DNA from: Microbulbifer variabilis
Lineage (GTDB): Bacteria; Pseudomonadota; Gammaproteobacteria; Pseudomonadales; Cellvibrionaceae
Direction: 5' to 3'
Assembly: GCF_023716485.1 (NCBI RefSeq)
Contig: NZ_CP092418.1
Coordinates: 1,533,001 to 1,597,000 of the forward strand
DNA: 64,000 nt
The translations under genes were made by a program, and so were the position numbers. Position 1 is the stretch's first letter. Each line of letters begins with the position of its first letter. The notes below the pieces were generated by a model. The model was not told the DNA's origin. It ran no database searches and worked only from the letters and a program-made list of their open reading frames with translations. Below, piece by piece: positions 26,450 through 34,509 of this stretch.

Positions 26450-27876
26450 TGAGTCCTTGGGAGATACTCGAGCTAGCGCCTTGCGATGATGCGCGGGCGA
26501 TCAAGCGCGCCTACGCAAAAAAACTGAAGCAAACCCGCCCGGATGAAAAGCCTGAAGAGTTTCAGCAGTTACACAGCGCCTATAAATGGGCCCTGAAAGC
26601 CGCTGAGGAGCTTAAAGAAGAGAAAAAGGAAAGTGAGGAACCGCAAAATAACGAGGTGCTTGCGGAAGTTGCTAGTGCTGAGGGGGCTGCACTTTCCCCT
26701 GAGGCCGTGCAATTACAGGGACAGGCAGAGCCCCAGGTGCAACAAAATAGTGAGCCGAATCATCAAGACCACTCCCCAGCCTCATCAGAAGCTATTGAGC
26801 AAGCTCAATCAAAAGTCTCTCTTGACCTGAATCAAGCCCAGGATCAGGAAACTGGGAGTGAGAGACAACAGGAGACCTCTACAGAGAAACATGCGGAAGA
26901 GCAGCATTCTGAAGGTAAGAATGCACAAGAAGATAATGTGCAAGAAAATCCTATTGAAGAGGATGACGCTGAACAAGACCCACAGCGAACATTGAGAATT
27001 GGCGAGTACCATCGGGTGTTGGAGCAAGTGGATAGGCTGCTGCAAGAACCCAGTAACTTCAATGTAAAAGAAAATTGGCATTTTCTCACCGATACACCTT
27101 ATATGCTCGATGAGGAATATAATTGGAATCTGGGCCTCTCAATCTTCGAACGTTTTGCCAGAATAAATTTGCAGGCCAGTGAAGCTACCTCTAAAGGTAA
27201 AAAACAAGCTCAGATTTCTAACAATATTCTTCAGTACTGCAATAGTTTGTTCGACTGGGATGGTAATGCCTCCTATTTATACGGCGCCTTGGACGAGTCC
27301 CTTTGTGATTGCATTTTTAATTCGCTGCACAGCGAAGAAGTAACTGTAGACCCCGCCCAAGGGCTTAGAGGTGGGCGCAAGCTGATCCGGCAGAAAATCA
27401 CCCAGCCGGAAGAAACCTATGATCAATACTACTTTGGCCACTTGCTGGCCCGAGGCGTTGCTGTCTTACTGGATTTATTGTTGTTGTACGTCGTGGTTGG
27501 CTTTATCGCCTCCATTGTGATGATGAAGGTATACGATATGCCAGAAGGCGCCGCCACAACCATGGCGCTGGGGATCTGTTGCCTGGCCTATCTACTGATG
27601 GCCTGGATTACAGAGAGCTCCCGCTTTCAGGCGACGCCGGGTAAATATCTGATGGGTTATAAGGTCACCAACAAAAAATTTGAGCGAATAGGCTATGGCC
27701 ACGGCCTTTGGCGCCTACTGAGCTTCACTCTCACCCTACCACTGGGAAAGATCGGTTGGTTGATTAACTGCTTCTTAGGCGGAAACCTGATGCACGACCG
27801 CCTCAGCGCAAGCCATGTCATCAATATGCGTAAATCCCGCGAGGAGTATTTGCGTAGATTGCGGGGGGAGGGGTGA
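26449..27876 (+). CDS. J-domain protein fused to an RDD membrane domain
   Basis: A 475-residue protein. The N-terminal J-domain (about 1-55) is PWEILELAPCDDARAIKRAYAKKLKQTRPDEKPEEFQQLHSAYKWAL; the canonical HPD loop is RPD here. A long acidic, Gln/Glu-rich linker (about 60-180) follows, then a soluble segment, then a C-terminal RDD domain (about 325-475) with RGVAVLLDLLLLYVVVGF, a second pair of helices and TPGKYLMGYKVTN. It overlaps hscC by one base and the cupin gene by one base. It is likely a membrane-tethered co-chaperone of HscC. The loss of the HPD histidine is odd, although such variants occur in HscC-linked J proteins as far as I recall. Confidence 0.82.
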   Translation: MSPWEILELAPCDDARAIKRAYAKKLKQTRPDEKPEEFQQLHSAYKWALKAAEELKEEKKESEEPQNNEVLAEVASAEGAALSPEAVQLQGQAEPQVQQNSEPNHQDHSPASSEAIEQAQSKVSLDLNQAQDQETGSERQQETSTEKHAEEQHSEGKNAQEDNVQENPIEEDDAEQDPQRTLRIGEYHRVLEQVDRLLQEPSNFNVKENWHFLTDTPYMLDEEYNWNLGLSIFERFARINLQASEATSKGKKQAQISNNILQYCNSLFDWDGNASYLYGALDESLCDCIFNSLHSEEVTVDPAQGLRGGRKLIRQKITQPEETYDQYYFGHLLARGVAVLLDLLLLYVVVGFIASIVMMKVYDMPEGAATTMALGICCLAYLLMAWITESSRFQATPGKYLMGYKVTNKKFERIGYGHGLWRLLSFTLTLPLGKIGWLINCFLGGNLMHDRLSASHVINMRKSREEYLRRLRGEG

Positions 27877-28217
27877 TGCCAGTAGTCTCAAAAGAGAATG
27901 TCGAGCACTACTCCTGGGGAGAGGGCTGCGATGGCTGGCACTTGGTACGAACCGATTCTCTCGGTGTGATTCAGGAGAGAGTGCCTCCTGGCTGCTCAGA
28001 AGTTCGACACCTGCACCGGCAATCTGAACAGTTTTTCTTTGTACTACAGGGCACGGCCACTATTGAACGTGGTGGTGAAGAGTATTTACTCTCTCCCGGC
28101 CAGGGTTTGCATATAGCCGCTGGGATTCCTCATCAGCTGTTCAATATGGCTTCTATAGATTTGGTTTTTATCGTTACTTCAACGCCGCCTAGCCATGTGG
28201 ATCGGGTGGAGCTGTAG
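27876..28217 (+). CDS. cupin domain protein
   Basis: A 113-residue single cupin. Motif 1 is RHLHRQSEQFFFVLQGTATIE (H-x-H-x4-E-x6-G) and motif 2 is LSPGQGLHIAAGIPHQLFN. It probably binds a metal; it could be an epimerase, dioxygenase or sensor, none of which can be read from sequence. The ATG at 27876 overlaps the TGA of the J-domain gene, so the three genes hscC, J-RDD and cupin are one overlapping operon. Pieces of this gene's 3' end recur downstream. Confidence 0.8.
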   Translation: MPVVSKENVEHYSWGEGCDGWHLVRTDSLGVIQERVPPGCSEVRHLHRQSEQFFFVLQGTATIERGGEEYLLSPGQGLHIAAGIPHQLFNMASIDLVFIVTSTPPSHVDRVEL

Positions 28218-28295
28218 AGCCAATACACTAGTGCAATAAAAATTGGATTTGCTGCCTGTTTATTTTCAGATGGTTTTGTTTTTTTTAGAGGTGAT

Positions 28296-28895
28296 ATGAC
28301 ATTTAAAGCAGATGTTCTTGCGGCAGCCAAACTGAAGGCGGAAGAACTTGAAGATTGGAAGTTTGTAACGAAAAGGTATCGGTCTCGCCCGGCAGAATTT
28401 TGTGATCTATTAATAGATCCTTCCTGGAATTTTTGTGGTTCTCCTGCTTGGGTAACAACCCAGCCGGATGCAGGTGTATACATCAAAGAGGTGGAAGATA
28501 TTTTATCTCATCTATCAGGTTTTTCGCTGAGTCGAACTCCTACTTTTTCAAGAAGAATTAGAATAGCTGATCTTAAGTACCCTTTTGATCAAACAGTATA
28601 TGCAGAAGATTTCGAAAGCCGGGAGAAAGCTATAGCGAAAGTTATGCGTGATCTGGATAATATAATCGAGTTTGGGGAGGCGTACTTAAGAAAGCAATAT
28701 TGTCTAGACAGCAAAGAGTCCTTTTACCTAAGTGTCCCTGAAGAAACCCGTGGTATCTGGGCTACATACTATTGTATTGTGCGTGGATTGCTTGGAGATA
28801 CGGATTATATAAAACGCGTGCTTCGCAAAGAAATTGATCCTGAGGGCCATCAAGAGCTAGAGCTTATTGGTAAGGTTTTGGATTATTTTTCCTGA
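28296..28895 (+). CDS. hypothetical protein (199 aa) in accessory patch
   Basis: A 199-residue soluble protein, mostly alpha-helical by eye, with no signal peptide or membrane segment. I do not recognise the family. Its setting, a single unrelated small gene among other small orphan genes and relic fragments, is like that of polymorphic-toxin immunity genes, but no toxin gene is in view. It is AT-rich relative to the preceding operon, consistent with recent acquisition. Confidence 0.6.
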   Translation: MTFKADVLAAAKLKAEELEDWKFVTKRYRSRPAEFCDLLIDPSWNFCGSPAWVTTQPDAGVYIKEVEDILSHLSGFSLSRTPTFSRRIRIADLKYPFDQTVYAEDFESREKAIAKVMRDLDNIIEFGEAYLRKQYCLDSKESFYLSVPEETRGIWATYYCIVRGLLGDTDYIKRVLRKEIDPEGHQELELIGKVLDYFS

Positions 28896-29025
28896 AATTT
28901 AGTTGTAAGGCTGGGGGAGTTCACTTTTTGTGGTGGGTTGTAATTTTTTTGATATCTAATTTTTGATGAATTTTCTTTTCTAGGCTTTTGCTGTGCGGCT
29001 GTAGATAACAGAATTGAGGTTTAAT

Positions 29026-29454
29026 ATGAATATTTTGTTAATAATTGGGACTGTTGCTATATTGGTTGCACTTTACCGTGCAGCAACCAGTAAGAATATA
29101 CCGCAAAGCCCGGCGGCATGTGGTATAGCATTTTTTACCGTTACTGCCGGTTTGGCCTCTTGGTTGTATCTATTATCTGCTATTCCTTTCCATTCCCTGT
29201 ACTTGCTGGTGAGTGTTATCTCATTACCCCTAATATTGTTATTGGGCGGCGTTATGGCTGCGCGTACAAGTGAGGATACTGCCTCAATGAATGCCAAAAT
29301 TGTATTGGCTGTTGCGGCGGTCCCCTATTTGCTGGTTACCTTTATTGCTTTTATGAATTCTTCTGAGTGGGCCATTATTTATGCATTAGTAATATATATT
29401 CCCTGTATTATTGGTGGGCGATATATTGGCAGTAAATATTTGCAAGTAAAATGA
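29026..29454 (+). CDS. hypothetical four-helix membrane protein
   Basis: A 142-residue protein with four hydrophobic segments (about 2-20, 30-52, 58-76, 88-108, with a further one at 112-130). It has no known family features. The ATG at 29026 is preferred over a TTG at 29014 because GAGGT sits five bases upstream. It is a small accessory gene of unknown role, possibly an inner-membrane immunity protein. Confidence 0.6.
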   Translation: MNILLIIGTVAILVALYRAATSKNIPQSPAACGIAFFTVTAGLASWLYLLSAIPFHSLYLLVSVISLPLILLLGGVMAARTSEDTASMNAKIVLAVAAVPYLLVTFIAFMNSSEWAIIYALVIYIPCIIGGRYIGSKYLQVK

Positions 29455-29462
29455 TGTAGAGA

Positions 29463-29805
29463 TGGGTGGCTTTGTCGCTTCTATTGTGATAACAGGCTGG
29501 TAAGCGTGGACACCAACGGCACTGGTAATTCGTTACCTGGTTTATCTATTGATGGCCAATTAGGTCACTAGAAAAAACTGAGTAAAAAGGCAATGGTTGC
29601 AGTCTTTGGTGCCTACTGAACTTCACTCTCACCTTACCGCTGGGTAAAACGGCTGGTTGTTTAACTGTTTTTTAGGTGGGGTTCGTGATGTACGGCCGCC
29701 TCAGCTCAAACCGTACCATCAATCAGCGTAATTAGATTGCGGGGTGGGCTGCGATTGCTTGTACTTGTTAAAAGCTGTTACTTCAACACAGCTTAGCGCT
29801 TGAGC
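29463..29805 (+). pseudogene. degenerate duplicate of the J-RDD gene 3' end plus cupin fragments
   Basis: This non-coding stretch aligns by eye with 27497-27880 and parts of the cupin gene. Matching blocks are GGCTTT-TCGC-TC-ATTGTGAT (29468 vs 27499), CCTGG-TATCTA-TGATGGCC (29536 vs 27582), CTTCACTCTCACC (29621 vs 27723), CGCCTCAGC and AGATTGCGGGG (29734 vs 27856), then GGGCTGCGAT (27923) and GTTACTTCAAC (28172). It has stops, indels and internal deletions, so it is a relic of a duplication that spanned the RDD-cupin junction. Confidence 0.8.
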
Positions 29806-29834
29806 TTAAGTGAGTTTTTTTGGGAATATGGTCG

Positions 29835-30206
29835 TTGAAAATTTATCCTCCTTTCTTTGTGGTGGGCGAGCTAAAGGTCGCAGATAGAAGAATAGATATA
29901 ATCAAAAAGAGTGGCGCCTATTTTCTGTGTTCAGACCTAGATGAAGACGTGATTTTGTATGATTTTTTTCGAGCTTGGAACACCTCTCAAGATATTAAGG
30001 AATGTTTGTTACCGGAAGTAGGTTCAGTTATATCTGGCAAGGTAGCTTATACGGATGTCGATGCAGATATTTTTGGCTTGGCTTATATCGAACCTCAGAC
30101 TACAAAGCTTATAGGGGGGATGGCTCCTGACCTGGAATTGCCGACAATGGAGTTTAGAGAGCTAATCAAACAGTGGGTTGACTTTCTAGAGACACATGGC
30201 CAATAA
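29835..30206 (+). CDS. hypothetical protein (123 aa), intact copy of a tandem pair
   Basis: A small soluble protein, acidic at the C-terminus (ELIKQWVDFLETHGQ), with YPPFFVVGELKVADRRIDIIK near the start. The family is not recognised. The TTG at 29835 is chosen because it aligns with the ATG of the next copy (LKIYPPFFVVGEL versus MKIYALYSVVGEL); the frame is open back to 29820. It is paralogous to the frameshifted copy at 30285. Tandem small orphan genes of this sort are common among immunity genes, but that is inference. Confidence 0.6.
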   Translation: MKIYPPFFVVGELKVADRRIDIIKKSGAYFLCSDLDEDVILYDFFRAWNTSQDIKECLLPEVGSVISGKVAYTDVDADIFGLAYIEPQTTKLIGGMAPDLELPTMEFRELIKQWVDFLETHGQ

Positions 30207-30284
30207 GTTTAATGAGGGAGTATCGTTGCTTCGGTACGGCTTGTCTTTGATGTCAAGTGGAATTTTTTTGTGGGGATACAATCG

Positions 30285-30658
30285 ATGAAAATCTACGCTC
30301 TTTATTCTGTGGTGGGCGAGCTAAGGACTGCAGACAGAAGAATAGACATAGTCAAAATATATGATAGCTATAGCTTGTATCCTAAGCTGGATGAAGAGGA
30401 GGTCTTGGAGGGTTTTTTTCAGATGTGGGCAGTCTCTCAAGAAATTAAAAAGGATGTGTTGCCGGAAATAGATTCAGTTTTGTCTGGAGAAAAAAATATA
30501 CTGAACTCGGTGCTGAGATTTTTGGGTTGGCTTATATCGAGCACCAGAACACGAAGTTTATAAGCGATATGGGTTCTCCTGACCTAGAGCTGTCAACAGT
30601 GGAGTTTAAAGAGCTGGTTGAGCAGTGGGTTGATTTTCTAGAGGCGCATGGACGATAA
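30285..30658 (+). pseudogene. frameshifted second copy of the 123-aa gene (possible -1 slippage)
   Basis: Reads MKIYALYSVVGELRTADRRI and on to residue 69 (SGEK...). At an A7 run (30490-30496) the frame is lost and a stop would follow at 30563. If one base is re-read, the -1 frame continues YTELGAEIFGLAYIEHQNTK to DFLEAHGR-stop at 30658, matching the intact copy. The run forms GAA-AAA-AAT, that is A-AAA-AAT, a heptamer of the X-XXY-YYZ slippery type. It may be a decayed gene, a sequencing error in a homopolymer, or a slippage-dependent gene. Confidence 0.65.
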
Positions 30659-30666
30659 GTTTATTA

Positions 30667-30730
30667 GTGAAGGTGGTTATCGTTGATTCAATGTCGCCTA
30701 GTCATAGGGGTCGGGTGGACTTGTGGGTTT
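30667..30730 (+). repeat. relic of the cupin gene 3' tail
   Basis: Read in frame this gives VVIVDSMSPSHRGRVDLW, which aligns with the last residues of the cupin protein (VFIVTSTPPSHVDRVEL). The DNA keeps TATCGTTGATTCAA-GTCGCCTAG versus TATCGTTACTTCAA-GCCGCCTAG at 28168. A comparable tail is at 29774-29800 and a weaker one near 30228-30250, so the tail recurs between the small genes. Confidence 0.6.
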
Positions 30731-30900
30731 GTATATATCTATTCAGTCTAAAGGCTTATAGAGATTATCTCGTTGACCTTGGTCCAAAAGATCGTCTGAG
30801 GAGTTTGAATTTCTATGTTGTATGCCCGGTGGCTATGAAAATATTTTGTAATTATTAGCCTTAAGGGCTTTAGTGTTAATTTTTAATAAGTTGTTTATAG

Positions 30901-31857
30901 ATGAGTGATCAAGTTTTCTTGGGTGGGTTAAAGCGGCTGGAAATTTCTGATAAGCCCGGAAGAATAGAGCGCTGTGAAAGTAACTTTAAGCGTTTCCTGA
31001 GTGAAGGAGGTAAAGTAAGTGGGCCTTTGCTCATGTTAATGGATGCTCTTGTAGCGCAGACTTTACAAGCTTTATTTAAACAGGGTGATATTGAACAGGC
31101 GAAAGAATCTGCATTTGATGTTGGTAGGGTACTAGCTTTATATTCACACTTTTATCCTGCTGATATGGGCAAGAGTCCAGATAGTCAGCTCCTGTATCCA
31201 TTGATATCAGATAGTCCGGAGTTAATCCATTGGGGCAAGCAATATTTCATTCCTTTACTAAGGAAAAGTCAGGGTAAATATGTTTGCGATAATATAAACA
31301 ACCCTGAATTCCATGCTCTGCAACTCAGGCTAGCGCTTGCCGGTGATTGGGGCTTGTTGAAAAGTAGAGCTGAGGCCTTTTTGTCAGGATCTCCTAAAAA
31401 ATACAAGCTTTACGCTATTGATAGCCGATTTTATATTGCTATGTGCGAGGGGAATATTCATGAGATGGAGGCGGCTATAAGTGAGCTTTTGTCTCCAAAG
31501 GTATTAAGACATCGAGATGCTGAGCCTTGTTGGGGGTTGGAGCATCGGTTGTTTTCGCCATGGCCATTTATTCTTTCTAAAATTGCTTTTATTAACGGTT
31601 TTTGCCTTGATGTACACATCCCAAATATACCTGGCGATATTTTGAGAGTATCTCCGCTAAAATCTTATAGTAGTGATTTAGATATATTAGAAGAGGTTTC
31701 ACTTTTTGCACCTTTCTCCGACTTTGAGGAGATTTCAGTGAAAAACTTGAAGGCGCTATCACCGAGATCAATGAGTTCTTCTATTTTGAGTTTTGGGGAG
31801 GCTCTAAAGGTAGCTAACAAGGAGCACAATGTCGGCCAACTTTTGGAGCGGGATTAA
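30901..31857 (+). CDS. immunity 49-like protein (318 aa)
   Basis: A 318-residue soluble, helical protein. The middle section (ALQLRLALAGDWGLLKSRAEAFL ... YAIDSRFYIAMCEGNIHEMEAAISELL ... ISKIAFINGFCLDVHIPNIPGDIL) resembles the D-x-x-F-x-A-x-x-x-G-D layout and C-terminal G-x-x-V...P..L of immunity family 49 (Imm49), which protect against polymorphic or contact-dependent toxins. This is a match by memory of the pattern, not by search. There is no toxin gene nearby, so it would be an orphan immunity gene. Confidence 0.5.
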   Translation: MSDQVFLGGLKRLEISDKPGRIERCESNFKRFLSEGGKVSGPLLMLMDALVAQTLQALFKQGDIEQAKESAFDVGRVLALYSHFYPADMGKSPDSQLLYPLISDSPELIHWGKQYFIPLLRKSQGKYVCDNINNPEFHALQLRLALAGDWGLLKSRAEAFLSGSPKKYKLYAIDSRFYIAMCEGNIHEMEAAISELLSPKVLRHRDAEPCWGLEHRLFSPWPFILSKIAFINGFCLDVHIPNIPGDILRVSPLKSYSSDLDILEEVSLFAPFSDFEEISVKNLKALSPRSMSSSILSFGEALKVANKEHNVGQLLERD

Positions 31858-32299
31858 AATTTATCATCTTTGTGAATTGTTGCTTGGGTAGTTCGTAGTA
31901 TACCCATGAAATTCTTGAATTTCTCTTGGTGCTTAAATGCTTGGGACGATGAAGGTCGGCTATTTGTGATCTGTGAAGCAATAAACTTTGATTCAGCTGG
32001 TGGTCGCACTGATTTTAAAAAAATATGCCACTTAAACCCTGGTGGCACGAGCTGCACATTCCTATTAATAGATCTTGGATTTGGTGTATCTCTTAACCAT
32101 TAAGAATGTGGGCTTTTAGATTTTTCAGCGGGCTCCTACTTTACCTGATTTTATTCTCGTCTCACCTCAAAGTTGATGTTTTGTATGGTTTTTTATAATA
32201 AAAATTCTTTGAAGTCAGAGCATCGTATTGTTGTCTTATATCTTGTTAGTTGGGCACTGAAAATCCTAAGCTCTTTTATAACTTTATTTTGGTGAAGAT
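31858..32299. other. intergenic region, no supported gene
   Basis: A stretch of 442 AT-rich bases. Short ORFs on both strands (for example 31906-32103 plus, 31854-32057 minus) overlap each other and have no family features. It presumably contains the promoter of the hydrolase at 32300. Confidence 0.4.
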
Positions 32300-33310
32300 A
32301 TGTTAAATTTGAAGTGGTTGAATGTTTTCCTTGTAAGGACTTCTCTTGCTTTATTTGCCGGGCACACCTTTGCGGGAGAGGTCGTTTATAAAGGAGTAGT
32401 GGATAGTGATGGTGCAAAGCTGCATCTAGAGGTGTCAGGTCGTGACCTATCTAAACCATTAATCCTATTTCTACATGGCGGCCCGGGAGATGTGGAGTTG
32501 GGGTTGGTTCCATTTCAGGTAACTGTTGGGCGGGCGCTCGAAGAAAGGTATTTAGTGGCTTATCTTCATCAAAGAGGGGCCGGCAAGTCTCTTGAGGTGA
32601 GCGAAGACACATTAACGATAAAGAACAATATTCAAGATGTGCACAATGTGATTTCTTTTTTAAAAGCGCACTATAAGAAAGATAAGGTTACCTTAGTTGG
32701 TCACTCTTGGGGTGGGGGGCTTGCAGCTCTCTATGCGAGTGAGTATCCTGAGACATTAGAGAGGTTGGTGTTTATCTCTTCCTTCCAGGATGCGCAGAAG
32801 CAGGCAGAAACCAGCTTAGAAGTAACTCTGAAATGGGCGGAAAGGGAAGGCAACCAATTAGCCATACAGGAGTTACAAAAATATCAAGACTCTCCCTCTG
32901 AGCATTATTTGCTGCTATCCAAGTGGGCGAGTCGAGCGAATGGTGGTATCGCGAACGGAGTTGATATTCGAGGTTTTTTAGCCGCTGAAAAAATTGATGA
33001 AGAGTTCCCTGGGTGGCAGGAGCGGCGTGGAAGCCTGGCTGACAAGATGAACGATGAGCTTCAGGCGATGAGCGTTAATGGAGGTATCGATCATTTACAG
33101 ATACCAGCGCTATTCGTTGTCGGTGAGAATGATTCCATTACCACGCCTTTACAGGTAAAGGCAGATTATAAAAGGTATAAAGGGAGTAAATGTTTCTCAG
33201 TACTAAAAGATAGCCATCACTTGCCTTTTATGGACGCAGCAGAAAGTCTGGAGAAGACTATGTTAGTCTTTTTAGAGGCCGAGGAGTGTATTAGTGGCGC
33301 GTATGAGTAA
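32300..33310 (+). CDS. exported alpha/beta hydrolase, proline iminopeptidase-like (S33)
   Basis: A 336-residue protein with a probable signal peptide (to about residue 25, LALFAGHTFAGE). It has the S33 oxyanion motif HGGPGDVELG, AYLHQRGAGKS (equivalent of DQRGxGxS), the nucleophile elbow GHSWGG, the acid in VGENDSI, and His in KDSHHLPF. That is a full serine-hydrolase triad with the HGGPG signature typical of prolyl iminopeptidases and related aminopeptidases. It is probably periplasmic. The substrate cannot be settled from sequence. Confidence 0.82.
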   Translation: MLNLKWLNVFLVRTSLALFAGHTFAGEVVYKGVVDSDGAKLHLEVSGRDLSKPLILFLHGGPGDVELGLVPFQVTVGRALEERYLVAYLHQRGAGKSLEVSEDTLTIKNNIQDVHNVISFLKAHYKKDKVTLVGHSWGGGLAALYASEYPETLERLVFISSFQDAQKQAETSLEVTLKWAEREGNQLAIQELQKYQDSPSEHYLLLSKWASRANGGIANGVDIRGFLAAEKIDEEFPGWQERRGSLADKMNDELQAMSVNGGIDHLQIPALFVVGENDSITTPLQVKADYKRYKGSKCFSVLKDSHHLPFMDAAESLEKTMLVFLEAEECISGAYE

Positions 33311-33378
33311 TGGATAGCAAGCCAGGCGAGTAGTTAGGGCCCTATAGCGTTTCTCTGCTCTAGGGCCGGCAGGTTCGA

Positions 33379-34278
33379 TTAAAACGAATACTTTCGTGGT
33401 AGCACTTTGCTTTTAAAAACCTGTTCTATCCCTTTATCGTAACCAGGATTAACTACGGTATCGTGGTTTTCACCCTTAATGACCCGTTTGCGTAGAGTCA
33501 AATTTTCATAATCTCGGGACTTGAGTCGCTGGGCTAGGTCCCTAAAATCTTGAACGCCGCAAACCTCTCCTTCTTCTAAGCAGATTTCCTCCCCACCAAT
33601 AAACATATACACGCTTTTCGGTAAGTCAGTCTGGCGTTCGGCATAAGCGAGTTCACTTTCTAGAATTTGCTTATCCGCCCACCAGATGCTGGGGCTGCCG
33701 ATCACATAGCGGTCGAAGTTATCGGTGTGATTGAAGAGGGCGTGCAGGGCTAAGAGCCCGCCGAGGGAGTGGCCAGCCAGTGTTTCGTCACTTTCATCTC
33801 CCTTGAAAGAATTATTGATAAAAGGCTTGAGCTCGTTCTCCAAAAACGCCAGAAATTGGTTGGCGCCACCACCCAGAGTATTCCCCCTAATCTCTCCAGG
33901 TACTGGAGTAAAATCCGTTAAACGTAAGGTGAAGTTGGAACTGTCCAGTGGGTGTGAGATACCCACCAAAATTACTGGCGGTAGCTTGGTATTGCCTTGC
34001 TCATCGGGTACCTGTTCGTGGATCAGGTTCGGTGCCACCATGGGGAAATTCATATACCCGTCGGTCATATAAATGACCGGATACCGGGTATTGTCTTCGG
34101 GGTTAAAGGAGAGCGGCAGTAGCACATCAATTACAAATCCACGCCCCAGTAAGTCGGAATGAAAGTTGTAAGAGAGAATGCCCTGGCGGGTAAATGTTGT
34201 GGGTTCAGCGGTGCCGGCTTGCACAAACTGAGTGGCCAAAACCATTAAGCCTATAAGCAATATTTTAATTATTTTCAT
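33379..34278 (-). CDS. exported alpha/beta hydrolase, esterase-D/IroE-like
   Basis: A 299-residue protein with a signal peptide (IIKILLIGLMVLATQFVQAG). The putative esterase fold (PF00756-type) shows YPVIYMTDGYMNF, LVGISHP, the nucleophile motif AGHSLGGLLALHALFNH, and a C-terminal His in KGENHDTVVNPGYDKG. Members of this group include enterochelin esterase-like and S-formylglutathione hydrolase-like enzymes. Export suggests a periplasmic ester substrate. Not linked by operon to its neighbours. Confidence 0.82.
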   Translation of the reverse strand: MKIIKILLIGLMVLATQFVQAGTAEPTTFTRQGILSYNFHSDLLGRGFVIDVLLPLSFNPEDNTRYPVIYMTDGYMNFPMVAPNLIHEQVPDEQGNTKLPPVILVGISHPLDSSNFTLRLTDFTPVPGEIRGNTLGGGANQFLAFLENELKPFINNSFKGDESDETLAGHSLGGLLALHALFNHTDNFDRYVIGSPSIWWADKQILESELAYAERQTDLPKSVYMFIGGEEICLEEGEVCGVQDFRDLAQRLKSRDYENLTLRKRVIKGENHDTVVNPGYDKGIEQVFKSKVLPRKYSF

Positions 34279-34454
34279 CTTTGTCCCTTAATGAGCCACG
34301 CTTAAGTGTGCTCAGCCGCGTCAGTGGGCGGTCAAGACTGACAAGCCTATCAGATCGGATACGAGACTAGCTACCTTGCGCTGTGCCAACAGTCGCAAAG
34401 ATGAGTATATAAGTTGGAAAGGGAGTTGTGGGGCGCAGTTTGGCGGGTGGAGTG

Positions 34455-34478
34455 GCGCCAGGAATATTCCCCTGGCGC
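34455..34478 (-). terminator. hairpin downstream of fructokinase gene
   Basis: Perfect 8-bp inverted repeat GCGCCAGG (34455-34462) / CCTGGCGC (34471-34478), with a further GTGGA / TCCAC helix outside. No U-run follows on the minus strand. Confidence 0.5.
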
Positions 34479-34509
34479 TTCCACATCCTGTGAGGGAGGA
34501 TTTGGTTAT

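Noticed and set aside
31906..32103. Plus-strand 65-codon ORF
   Set aside because: Overlaps an equally long antisense ORF and has no family features; neither could be supported.
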